The translations under genes and the position numbers were made by a program. Below the pieces are notes generated by a model. The model searched no databases. It was not told the DNA's origin and saw only the letters and a list, made by a program, of their open reading frames with translations. From assembly GCA_029935325.1 (NCBI GenBank), contig JAOZKO010000112.1, forward strand, positions 1 to 8,463: 8,463 nt of DNA, read 5' to 3'. Positions 1 through 6,215 of this stretch are shown piece after piece (position 1 is the first letter of the stretch; every line of letters starts with the position of its first letter). This stretch comes from Bacteroidales bacterium (GTDB lineage: Bacteria; Bacteroidota; Bacteroidia; Bacteroidales; UBA1556).

Positions 1-2
1 AC

Positions 3-68
3 GGACCTTTTCCACTATTTAAGACATATGAAAGACTTCTTAAATTAATTAAACCCCATTCTCAATAG
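3..68 (+). CDS. possible C-terminal tail of an upstream gene (partial)
   Basis: Frame 3 is open from the window edge to a TAG at 66-68 and reads GPFPLFKTYERLLKLIKPHS then Q. The amphipathic Leu/Lys-rich composition could be a real C-terminus, but 21 codons are too few to name a family. Frame 1 is also open for 15 codons (to TAA at 46-48), so the choice of frame is uncertain. No terminator hairpin follows before the next gene, so upstream transcription might read into the hydrolase-parAB run. Confidence 0.25.
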   Translation, partial: GPFPLFKTYERLLKLIKPHSQ

Positions 69-145
69 CTTAAAATTTTCTTAACAATTTCACCCTAAAA
101 CCACTTTATTTGTTCATAAGTGGGAATTATAGGAGAGAAAAAATA

Positions 146-196
146 ATGTATTTTTGTAGTTGTATTCAAAAAGTATTATTAACCCAAAAGACATAA
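146..196 (+). other. short upstream ORF with Shine-Dalgarno-like leader
   Basis: ATG at 146 opens a 16-codon frame (MYFCSCIQKVLLTQKT) that ends at TAA 194-196, three bases before the hydrolase ATG. It is preceded by AGGAGA at 131-136 with nine-base spacing, an arrangement seen before no other gene in the window. Bacteroidota seldom rely on Shine-Dalgarno pairing, and the putative -7 element lies inside this frame, so the two readings compete. It could be a leader peptide on a longer transcript or chance. Confidence 0.15.
149..156 (+). promoter_or_regulatory. possible Bacteroidota -7 element before the hydrolase-parAB run
   Basis: TATTTTTG matches the Bacteroidota -7 consensus TAnnTTTG exactly and lies 43 bases before the hydrolase start codon. 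No TTG is present at the expected -33 spacing (about 17-23 bases upstream), which weakens the call. If real, transcription would begin near 162-164 and serve the packed genes downstream. Confidence 0.35.
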
Positions 197-199
197 GTT

Positions 200-883
200 A
201 TGAAGGTAACAAATTTCGGTCATGCATGCTGGCATATTGAAGTGGGAGGAAAGAGTTTATTATTTGATCCTTTTATTACTCCAAACGAAATAGCCGCTTT
301 AGTTGATATTAATTCTATTGAATGCGATTATATTCTTATCACACATGGCCACGAAGACCATGTTGCAGATGTTGAGAGCATTGCAAAAAGAACAAACGCA
401 AAACTAATTTCTAATTTCGAAATTATAAATTGGTTTGCTACTAATAAAAATATTACCAATGGTCACCCAATGAATATTGGTGGCAAATGGAAATTTGATT
501 TTGGAACAGTAACATATTTTACTGCTCAGCACTCCAGCGTTATGCCTAACGGCGATAACGGTGGAAATCCTGGAAGTTTCTTAGTAGAGACTGATGAAGG
601 GAATTTCTACCATGCTGGTGATACTGGCCTTATGATGGATATGAAGCTTATTCCAAAGTTAATGAAGCTCGATTTTGCACTGCTTCCTATTGGTGATAAT
701 TTTACCATGGGTATTAACGAAGCAATAATTGCAAGCGATTTTATTGAATGTAATAATATAATCGCGATGCATTACGATACTTTCGGGTATATTGTTGTTG
801 ATAAACAGCAAGCTAAAGCAAAATTTGAAGCAACAGGAAAACAGTTGAGATTTATAGAAATAGGCGAAAGCTTTAATATTTAA
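200..883 (+). CDS. metallo-beta-lactamase-fold metal-dependent hydrolase (UPF0173-like)
   Basis: This 227-residue protein has the metallo-beta-lactamase fold of the UPF0173/UlaG-like L-ascorbate lactonase group; its substrate is unknown. The opening strand pattern (MKVTNFGHACWHIEVGGKSL) with FDPF at 22-25 is typical of the family. The metal-binding motif THGHEDH lies at 48-54 (His49, His51, Asp53, His54). Further probable ligands are His111, the HAGDTG motif at 138-143 (His138, Asp141) and His191 in MHYDTF. The length is normal for the family and there is no signal peptide, so it should be cytoplasmic. It stops 8 bases before parA and is probably co-transcribed with it. Nothing visible ties its activity to segregation, and co-location may simply reflect operon packing. 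The start is the first ATG and gives a full family N-terminus. Confidence 0.85.
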   Translation: MKVTNFGHACWHIEVGGKSLLFDPFITPNEIAALVDINSIECDYILITHGHEDHVADVESIAKRTNAKLISNFEIINWFATNKNITNGHPMNIGGKWKFDFGTVTYFTAQHSSVMPNGDNGGNPGSFLVETDEGNFYHAGDTGLMMDMKLIPKLMKLDFALLPIGDNFTMGINEAIIASDFIECNNIIAMHYDTFGYIVVDKQQAKAKFEATGKQLRFIEIGESFNI

Positions 884-891
884 TTCTATTT

Positions 892-1695
892 ATGGGAAAA
901 GTAATTGCAATTGCAAATCAAAAGGGAGGAGTTGGAAAAACTACTACAGCCATTAACCTAAGTGCAGGTTTGGCAATTCTTGAATACAAAACACTTTTAA
1001 TAGATGCTGACCCGCAGGCAAATGCCACTTCGGGGGTAGGTTTTGATCCAAAGAATATTAAAACAAGCATTTACGAATGTATAATTGATGAGGTAAAGCC
1101 TAAGGATATTATCCTTGAAACAGAAACCCCTGGCCTAGACCTTATTCCAGCTCATATTGATTTGGTTGGCGCCGAAATTGAAATGGTTAATCTGCCAAAT
1201 AGAGAAATGATGATGCGTAAGGTAGTGGATAAAATAAAGGATGATTATGACTTTATTATTATTGACTGCTCACCATCCTTGGGATTAATAACTATTAATT
1301 CTCTTACCGCCGCTGATTCAGTTATAATTCCAGTTCAGTGCGAGTATTTCGCTCTTGAAGGATTGGGCAAACTGCTAAATACAATCCGTATTGTTCAGGA
1401 CCGACTTAATCAAGAATTGGATATGGAAGGTATATTACTTACCATGTTCGACTCGCGCTTGAGACTTGCAAAACAAGTAGTACAGGATGTAAAAATGCAT
1501 TTTGAGCAGATTGTTTTTAATACAATAATACATCGTAATACACGTTTGGGAGAAGCACCTAGTTTTGGTCAACCAATAATGATACACGATATCAATAGCA
1601 AGGGATCAATTAATTATTTGAACCTAGCTAGAGAGATATTACAAAAGAACGATATGACAAAGATTGCCAACAAAAACAAAAGCATTAAAGTATGA
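892..1695 (+). CDS. parA: ParA/Soj chromosome-partitioning ATPase
   Basis: This is the deviant Walker-type ATPase of the chromosomal ParABS system. It dimerises on ATP, binds nucleoid DNA nonspecifically and drives origin segregation together with ParB. The deviant Walker A motif KGGVGKTTT is at 11-19 (signature Lys11, catalytic Lys16). The A' motif DADPQANATSG is at 38-48, and Walker B FIIIDCSPS is at 121-129 (Asp125). The basic segment DSRLRLAKQVVQDV at 187-200 matches the region that contacts DNA in Soj-like proteins. The length (267 residues) and the lack of an N-terminal HTH extension mark it as the chromosomal Soj type rather than a P1-type plasmid ParA. It overlaps parB by the four bases ATGA, implying coupled translation. 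The sequence before the ATG is AT-rich with no Shine-Dalgarno, as usual in this phylum. Confidence 0.95.
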   Translation: MGKVIAIANQKGGVGKTTTAINLSAGLAILEYKTLLIDADPQANATSGVGFDPKNIKTSIYECIIDEVKPKDIILETETPGLDLIPAHIDLVGAEIEMVNLPNREMMMRKVVDKIKDDYDFIIIDCSPSLGLITINSLTAADSVIIPVQCEYFALEGLGKLLNTIRIVQDRLNQELDMEGILLTMFDSRLRLAKQVVQDVKMHFEQIVFNTIIHRNTRLGEAPSFGQPIMIHDINSKGSINYLNLAREILQKNDMTKIANKNKSIKV

Positions 1696-2588
1696 ATGCA
1701 AAGAAAAGAGCATTAGGAAGAGGTCTTGATGCCTTGTTGGATAGTACAGACTATACAAATAAAGGGACTAAAGGACTTAGCACACCACAAAATGCAGGTT
1801 TTAGTGGAATTGCTGAAATATCTTTGAGTTATATATACGCTAATCCCAACCAGCCTAGAAAAGCTTTTGACGAAGAAAGCCTAAAGCAATTGGCGGATTC
1901 CATAAAACAACAAGGGATTATTCAGCCGATTACTGTTCGCAAAATTGCTCGCAATAGATATGAGCTTATTAGTGGTGAACGCAGATTTAGGGCTTGCCAA
2001 TTAATTAAATTGGAAGGCATTCCTGCCTATGTGCGCGAGGCCGACAATACCCAAGCATTAGAAATGGCTTTAGTTGAAAACATTCAACGTCAGGACCTTA
2101 ATGCATTGGAAATTGCGCTTAGCTATCAGCACCTTATTCAGGATTGCGATCTTAAGATGGAGGATTTAGGCGATAGAGTTGGTAAAAGTCGCTCAACGGT
2201 CAATAATTATTTACGACTGCTAAAACTCCCCGATGCAATACAAATTGGATTAAGAGAAGATAAGCTAAGTATGGGTCATGCTCGAGCAATTATTAGTATT
2301 GAATCAGAGCAAGATCAATTAATTATTTTTGATGAAATACTAAAAAAAGAACTTTCGGTTAGGCAAGTTGAGAAATATGTGCGTAAGATTCAAGACAAAT
2401 CGCAAAAGAAGGTTGTGAGTTCACAACTTTCATTACCGTATAAATACAAGCAACTTCACGGAAAACTAAAGAAGGAATTTAGCAATGAAATTGATATAAA
2501 AAGAAATCTTAAAGGCAAGGGCAATATAAGTTTCAGCTTTAAAGATGATACAGAATTGGATAAGTTGCTGCAAAAACTTTTAAAATAA
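1692..2588 (+). CDS. parB: ParB/Spo0J chromosome-partitioning CTPase and parS-binding protein
   Basis: ParB loads as a CTP-dependent clamp at parS sites and stimulates ParA. The N-terminal RALGRGLDALL at 6-16 is the ParA-activating peptide typical of chromosomal ParBs. The CTP-binding core follows: NPNQPRKAFD at 51-60, TVR at 81-83, GERRFRA at 95-101 and ENIQRQDLN at 129-137. The parS-binding helix-turn-helix spans about 155-180 (EDLGDRVGKSRSTVNNYLRL at 157-176). A lysine-rich linker at about 230-262 leads to a C-terminal dimerisation region ending in LDKLLQKLLK. The length of 298 residues is normal. Its start codon overlaps the parA stop. No perfect parS palindrome with a CACGTG centre was found in the window, so parS probably lies elsewhere near the origin. 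Confidence 0.95.
   Translation: MNAKKRALGRGLDALLDSTDYTNKGTKGLSTPQNAGFSGIAEISLSYIYANPNQPRKAFDEESLKQLADSIKQQGIIQPITVRKIARNRYELISGERRFRACQLIKLEGIPAYVREADNTQALEMALVENIQRQDLNALEIALSYQHLIQDCDLKMEDLGDRVGKSRSTVNNYLRLLKLPDAIQIGLREDKLSMGHARAIISIESEQDQLIIFDEILKKELSVRQVEKYVRKIQDKSQKKVVSSQLSLPYKYKQLHGKLKKEFSNEIDIKRNLKGKGNISFSFKDDTELDKLLQKLLK
2412..2427. repeat. 16-base inverted repeat inside the parB 3' region
   Basis: GTTGTGA (2412-2418) and TCACAAC (2421-2427) are perfect reverse complements separated by GT. The site lies in the part of parB that encodes the poorly conserved linker, where coding constraint is weak. It does not match the canonical parS sequence with its CACGTG core. It could be a protein-binding site or coincidence. 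Confidence 0.4.
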
Positions 2589-2600
2589 TTTCCTAAATAA

Positions 2601-3191
2601 ATGAAACGTCTGATATTAATTGGTTTATTAGTTTTGATAGCTTTTAGCTTGTCATTAAATAGCCATGCTCAGGAAGTTTTGCAAGAGAATATTGAGGCCG
2701 AAGGAGTTACCGTAGTACGTAATGATTCTTCTATGACATTTCATTCGCCAAAGAAAGCTGGATATATGTCGGCAATATTACCGGGTTTAGGGCAGGCTTA
2801 CAATAAGAAATACTGGAAAGTCCCCATTATATATGTAGGTTTTGGCACACTAACATATTTTATTATTGATAATAACAAAAGCTATCAAGAGTTCCTTGAG
2901 GCATATACAATGCGTATAGATGACGACCCAACTAATGATGATATATTACCAGGATATACTACTGAAAACTTAAGGGTTATTAAGAATCATTATTGGAAAA
3001 ACCGGGATTTAATGATTGTTCTTACGGCAGCTCTTTATGCATTAAACATTCTGGATGCGGTTGTTGATGCTCACTTTTTTACTTATGATATTAGCGACGA
3101 CCTGAGCTTTAATATTAGCCCAGTAGTTGAACCAACAATGGGCTTTGGTCAAAGCTCAAATGCAGCATTAAGTTTCTCACTTAATTTTTGA
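2601..3191 (+). CDS. DUF5683 envelope protein of the par-dapB-lepB cluster
   Basis: This 196-residue protein has a Sec signal peptide at about 1-23 (basic MKR, a Leu/Ile-rich core, probable cleavage after SHA with Gln24 at +1). The DUF5683-like core begins at KKAGYMSAILPGLGQAYNKK (51-70) and continues with a hydrophobic segment at about 73-89. A second hydrophobic helix at about 137-152 runs into the family motif LDAVVDAHFF (151-160). The C-terminal segment alternates polar and apolar residues and ends in SFSLNF, which resembles an outer-membrane targeting end, though two helices make a simple barrel unlikely. The function is unknown. The gene lies 12 bases after parB and 2 bases before dapB, so it is almost certainly in the same transcript. 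The family is largely confined to Bacteroidota and commonly sits beside parAB; an envelope role is inferred only from the signal peptide. Confidence 0.85.
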   Translation: MKRLILIGLLVLIAFSLSLNSHAQEVLQENIEAEGVTVVRNDSSMTFHSPKKAGYMSAILPGLGQAYNKKYWKVPIIYVGFGTLTYFIIDNNKSYQEFLEAYTMRIDDDPTNDDILPGYTTENLRVIKNHYWKNRDLMIVLTAALYALNILDAVVDAHFFTYDISDDLSFNISPVVEPTMGFGQSSNAALSFSLNF

Positions 3192-3193
3192 AT

Positions 3194-3907
3194 ATGAATA
3201 TTGCACTTTTAGGCTATGGCAAAATGGGTAAAGTAATTGAGGGCATTGCTCTTCAAAGAAACCATACAATTTCTGTTATAGTTGATAATGATAATGATTG
3301 GATTACAAAAAAAGATCAGCTTTCGAAGGTAGATATAGCTATTGATTTTAGCACACCCGATAATATTCTTGCAAATATTGATAATTGCTTTGAACTTAAT
3401 ATTCCCATTGTAATTGGCACTACCGGATGGTATGACCAAATAGAATCTATTAAGGAAAAATGCGAGAGTAAAAATCAATCACTATTATGGGCTTCAAACT
3501 TTAGCATTGGAGTAAATATTTTTTTCAAAGTTAATCAGATGCTTGCCAAGCTTATGAATAATTATAACGACTATGAAGTAGAAATGGAAGAAATTCACCA
3601 TACAGGAAAACTCGATGCTCCCAGTGGAACTGCCATTAGTCTTGCTAATGATATTATTGAGCAATTAGATAGGAAAAACAATTGGGAATTAGACAATTCA
3701 ACCTCTAAAGAATCACTAAGTATTTACTCCAAACGAATTGACCCAATACCCGGTACACATAGTATTGTTTATGACTCAAATATTGACACCATAGAAATAA
3801 AGCATACTGCTAAAAACAGAGAAGGGTTTGCCATGGGCGCAATCCTAGCAGCCGAATGGCTTCAAGGCCATCAAGGGTTTTATGAGTTCAAAAAGGTTTT
3901 CTTTTAA
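3194..3907 (+). CDS. dapB: 4-hydroxy-tetrahydrodipicolinate reductase (DapB)
   Basis: DapB reduces 4-hydroxy-tetrahydrodipicolinate with NAD(P)H in the diaminopimelate/lysine pathway, which feeds peptidoglycan. From the ATG at 3194 the protein has 237 residues. The nucleotide-binding loop GYGKMGK is at 7-13, DFSTP at 51-55 and GTTG at 75-78. The catalytic and substrate motif HHTGKLDAPSGTA spans 135-147 (His135/136, Lys139), and the C-terminal HTAKNREGFAMGA starts at 204. The Rossmann loop reads GYGKMG rather than the GAxGRMG of proteobacterial DapB, a variant common in Bacteroidota. An in-frame TTG at 3188 would add two residues and overlap the previous stop. The ATG is preferred because it places the first beta strand (MNIALLGYG) directly at the N-terminus. 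Confidence 0.93.
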   Translation: MNIALLGYGKMGKVIEGIALQRNHTISVIVDNDNDWITKKDQLSKVDIAIDFSTPDNILANIDNCFELNIPIVIGTTGWYDQIESIKEKCESKNQSLLWASNFSIGVNIFFKVNQMLAKLMNNYNDYEVEMEEIHHTGKLDAPSGTAISLANDIIEQLDRKNNWELDNSTSKESLSIYSKRIDPIPGTHSIVYDSNIDTIEIKHTAKNREGFAMGAILAAEWLQGHQGFYEFKKVFF

Positions 3908-3916
3908 CATAACTTA

Positions 3917-3933
3917 AATTTTACAGTAAAATT
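3917..3933. repeat. 17-base palindrome upstream of lepB
   Basis: AATTTTAC (3917-3924) and GTAAAATT (3926-3933) are perfect reverse complements around a single A. A one-base centre is too tight for a hairpin with all eight pairs, and no T-tract follows, so this is not a typical terminator. It overlaps the putative -33 element of the lepB promoter and could act as an operator. AT-only-like composition makes chance plausible. Confidence 0.4.
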
Positions 3934-3958
3934 GATGGAAATATATTCCGTTATTTTG
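3932..3958 (+). promoter_or_regulatory. possible lepB promoter
   Basis: A TTG at 3932-3934 and TTATTTTG at 3951-3958 are separated by 16 bases. The second element matches TAnnTTTG with one mismatch. The pair sits 24 bases before the lepB start in the 74-base dapB-lepB gap, the only sizeable gap in the left block. Read-through from dapB is also possible. Confidence 0.35.
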
Positions 3959-3981
3959 TTATTATTTTAAAAACATAAAGC

Positions 3982-5619
3982 ATGAGCACATTTTATATTA
4001 TCACCATAATTCTTAGTATTCCAAGTATTATTGGATTAATGAAGATATTTGAGAAAGCAGGTTATTCTCAATGGTTAGCCTTAATCCCATTTTATAATGC
4101 ATATATTTGGGTAAGAATTATTGAGAAGCCACTTTGGTGGTTGATTTTTGCGTTTCTTCCTTTTATCAATGTCTTTATGCTATTTCTGATGATTGTTGAA
4201 ACGGCAAAAACATTTAATAAAAACCTATTATGGGAACAAGCATTATCTGCTGTATTTCCTTTCGTTTACTTACCTTATTTAGGATTTAGTAGTGACGAGA
4301 AATATCAGAATAAAGAAGACCGACCAAAATTCAAAAAGTCAATAGTTCGTGAATGGACCGATGCAATTATCTTTGCAATATTTGCAGCAACCATTATCCG
4401 AACCTTTGTTTTTGAAGCTTATACAATACCTACACCTTCAATGGAGAAATCGCTATTAGTAGGCGATTACCTTTTTGTAAGTAAATTAGCCTTTGGACCA
4501 AAGTCACCAAATACACCACTAGCTTTTCCTTTTGTACATCATACATTACCTATGAGTGCAACTAAGAAATCATATTTAGAATGGATTAAACTGCCTTATC
4601 ATCGTTATTTTGGTTTTCGAGAAATTAAAAATAACGATATTGTTGTTTTCAATTATCCTGATGGAGATACTGTTGCGTTAAATGCTCAGAATCAAAGCTA
4701 TTATGCTTTAGTAAGGCATCATGGATGGAAAAATGTAAATAATCCTAGAGCAATTATTCCAGGAAGCAATGGAGCAACTTTTGGCAAAGTAGTAGCACGC
4801 CCTGTTGACAAAAGGGAGAATTATATCAAGCGATGTATTGGAATTGCTGGAGATTCACTTCAAATAATAGATCAGCAGGTATATATAAATGGAGTTAAGG
4901 CTAAAAATTCCGACCAATATGAAACTCAGTATTTTATAGTTGGGAAAACTAAGGAAGTACCTATTGCAGAGCTTCAAGAATTAGGTTTAGCAAATGATGA
5001 TATTGCTAGCTATATACGTTATCTCCGAAATGGCAATTATAAGTCGGAGATCCTACGTTATCACCTACCTCTATCAACCTATGATACTTTATTTAGCGAA
5101 AAAGAAAAGATAAAAATAAGCCTTATAAACTTAAGTACTGAGGCTGCCAACAAACTTCGCAATCACCCACAGGTTGAGAAATTAGTTCCGCTAGTATATA
5201 AGAGTGGCATTCCTAATCCTAGCAATGATATTTTCCCTCATAGCCCTGAGAATTACGTATGGAACCAAGATAATTATGGGCCTATATATATACCACAGAA
5301 AGGTGCTACAGTTGATATTAATATCGATAATATTGTGCTATATAAGCGCATAATAGGAGTTTACGAAAACAATAAACTAGAAATAAAAGGAAATCAGATT
5401 TATATAAATGATGAATTAGCTATAAGCTATACTTTCAATATGAATTACTATTGGATGATGGGAGATAATAGGCATAATTCCGCAGATTCTCGCTTTTGGG
5501 GATTTGTTCCTGAAGACCACGTAGTTGGCACACCTTCATTTATTTGGTTATCTACCGATAAGGATAAGAAAGGTTTTAGTACTATCAGATGGGATAGGGT
5601 GTTTATGATTCCTGAATAA
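3982..5619 (+). CDS. lepB: signal peptidase I with extra N-terminal membrane region
   Basis: Type I signal peptidase (S26 family) removes signal peptides from exported proteins at the outer face of the inner membrane. An N-terminal hydrophobic region (helices at about 3-20, 50-71 and 87-101) contains AGYSQWLALIPFYNAYIWVR at 26-45, resembling DUF5684-type membrane domains. The usual anchoring helix follows at about 126-143. Box B, TIPTPSMEKSL, is at 148-158 with nucleophile Ser153. Box D, YIKRCIGIAGDSLQI, starts at 281 with general base Lys283. Box E, MGDNRHNSADSRFWGFVP, is at 493-510. About 200 residues lie between the Lys and box E, much longer than in E. coli. At 545 residues the protein is longer than most LepBs, although extended forms are normal in Bacteroidota. 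All catalytic residues are present, so it should be active. A strong hairpin terminator follows immediately. Confidence 0.93.
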   Translation: MSTFYIITIILSIPSIIGLMKIFEKAGYSQWLALIPFYNAYIWVRIIEKPLWWLIFAFLPFINVFMLFLMIVETAKTFNKNLLWEQALSAVFPFVYLPYLGFSSDEKYQNKEDRPKFKKSIVREWTDAIIFAIFAATIIRTFVFEAYTIPTPSMEKSLLVGDYLFVSKLAFGPKSPNTPLAFPFVHHTLPMSATKKSYLEWIKLPYHRYFGFREIKNNDIVVFNYPDGDTVALNAQNQSYYALVRHHGWKNVNNPRAIIPGSNGATFGKVVARPVDKRENYIKRCIGIAGDSLQIIDQQVYINGVKAKNSDQYETQYFIVGKTKEVPIAELQELGLANDDIASYIRYLRNGNYKSEILRYHLPLSTYDTLFSEKEKIKISLINLSTEAANKLRNHPQVEKLVPLVYKSGIPNPSNDIFPHSPENYVWNQDNYGPIYIPQKGATVDINIDNIVLYKRIIGVYENNKLEIKGNQIYINDELAISYTFNMNYYWMMGDNRHNSADSRFWGFVPEDHVVGTPSFIWLSTDKDKKGFSTIRWDRVFMIPE

Positions 5620-5637
5620 TCTCAAATAAATAGAAAT

Positions 5638-5682
5638 AAAGAAAAAAGGCTTGCAATATATAATTGCAAGCCTTTTTTCTTT
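5638..5682. terminator. bidirectional intrinsic terminator between lepB and the TerB-like gene
   Basis: A perfect 20-base-pair inverted repeat (5638-5657 with 5663-5682) encloses a five-base loop ATATA. The core GGCTTGCAAT pairs with ATTGCAAGCC. It is flanked by A6 at 5642-5647 and T6 at 5673-5678, which provide U-tracts for both strands. It sits 18 bases past the lepB stop and 18 bases past the stop of the convergent gene on the other strand, so it can end both transcripts. Confidence 0.93.
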
Positions 5683-5700
5683 TATAGAAGTAATATTTTA

Positions 5701-6096
5701 TTAATCAATAGATGGAAGGCTTAATTTCTCTTTCTTCACCTCTTCTTCATCAATATCAAAATGTAATCTTACTTTACTATATAGCTCATACTCTTTATTA
5801 TGAATATCACCATCAGCAATCATTACTAAGTCCATCCAAGCTAATGCTCTTACTTTTTGATCATGAGATGCACTTTTCAATATAACTAATACATTACTCA
5901 ATTGCTCATCTGCGGAGCCTAAATCAGAATTAATAAAATTATTGAAGTCACCTTCAGAGATATCTTCAACATCACTCATCAACTTCATTGTCTTCCACTC
6001 TGGATCTTGTGGGTCAAAATTCTTTTTGCCATCAGCACCAGACATAAGCCAATATAAGTATAGTAGTCCTGATTTATAATTTAATGTTATTGACAT
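5701..6096 (-). CDS. small acidic TerB-like protein
   Basis: This 131-residue acidic, soluble protein has no signal peptide. It shows two similar halves, each with a hydrophobic helix running into an ADG turn: LLYLYWLMSGADGKKNF at 11-27 and LAWMDLVMIADGDIHNKEYE at 85-104. Helix-ADG-acidic-helix repeats of this kind are characteristic of TerB/DUF533-like helical-bundle proteins, some of which are linked to tellurite or stress phenotypes or membrane-associated sensing. The biochemical role here is unknown, and resistance to tellurite should not be assumed. The start at 6096 keeps the whole first helix; the next Met (residue 18) would cut it. The gene is monocistronic, convergent with lepB across a shared terminator and divergent from the potassium channel gene. 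Confidence 0.6.
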   Translation of the reverse strand: MSITLNYKSGLLYLYWLMSGADGKKNFDPQDPEWKTMKLMSDVEDISEGDFNNFINSDLGSADEQLSNVLVILKSASHDQKVRALAWMDLVMIADGDIHNKEYELYSKVRLHFDIDEEEVKKEKLSLPSID

Positions 6097-6134
6097 AATT
6101 TAATAGATTATAGATTATACATAATTTAAAAGTT

Positions 6135-6142
6135 CAAATATA
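6135..6142 (-). promoter_or_regulatory. possible -7 element of the TerB-like gene
   Basis: Read on the - strand this is TATATTTG, an exact TAnnTTTG match, 38 bases before the TerB-like start codon. No TTG lies at the usual -33 spacing on that strand, so support rests on the -7 box and its position. Confidence 0.45.
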
Positions 6143-6160
6143 GAACAAAATATTTAATAA

Positions 6161-6191
6161 TTTGATAATTAAAAAATATTTTTTAACTTTA
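6161..6191 (+). promoter_or_regulatory. promoter of the potassium channel gene
   Basis: TTTG at 6161-6164 and TAACTTTA at 6184-6191 are separated by 19 bases. The second element matches TAnnTTTG except for its last base, and the spacing suits the Bacteroidota -33/-7 pair. Transcription would start near 6197-6200, leaving a leader of only about 16-19 bases before the TTG start codon at 6216. This is the best-spaced promoter in the window. Confidence 0.5.
6169..6186. repeat. 18-base all-A/T palindrome in the channel promoter spacer
   Basis: TTAAAAAATATTTTTTAA is a perfect palindrome lying between the -33-like and -7-like elements and touching the latter. The A6 and T6 tracts would favour DNA bending. 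It may bind a regulator, but low complexity makes chance likely in an AT-rich gap. Confidence 0.45.
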
Positions 6192-6215
6192 CCAAATATT
6201 ATACAACTATAAGAA

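Noticed and set aside
3188..3193. TTG at 3188 as the dapB start
   Set aside because: It adds only two residues before an ATG that gives the normal DapB N-terminus. The TTG overlap with the previous stop is likely fortuitous.
3209..3478. 89-codon open frame on the - strand inside dapB
   Set aside because: It is fully antisense to a clear DapB with all motifs, and its translation is rich in Asn/Ile/Cys with no family resemblance.
3908..3981. Rho-independent terminator after dapB
   Set aside because: The palindrome there has a one-base centre, A/T-only-like pairing and no T-tract, unlike the strong hairpin after lepB.
5701..6096. Tellurite-resistance function for the TerB-like gene
   Set aside because: No other ter operon genes are nearby and TerB-like folds have varied roles, so the phenotype cannot be assigned.
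6104..6117. Tandem TAGATTA repeat upstream of the TerB-like gene
   Set aside because: It is only two seven-base copies in very AT-rich sequence, too short to call a repeat element.
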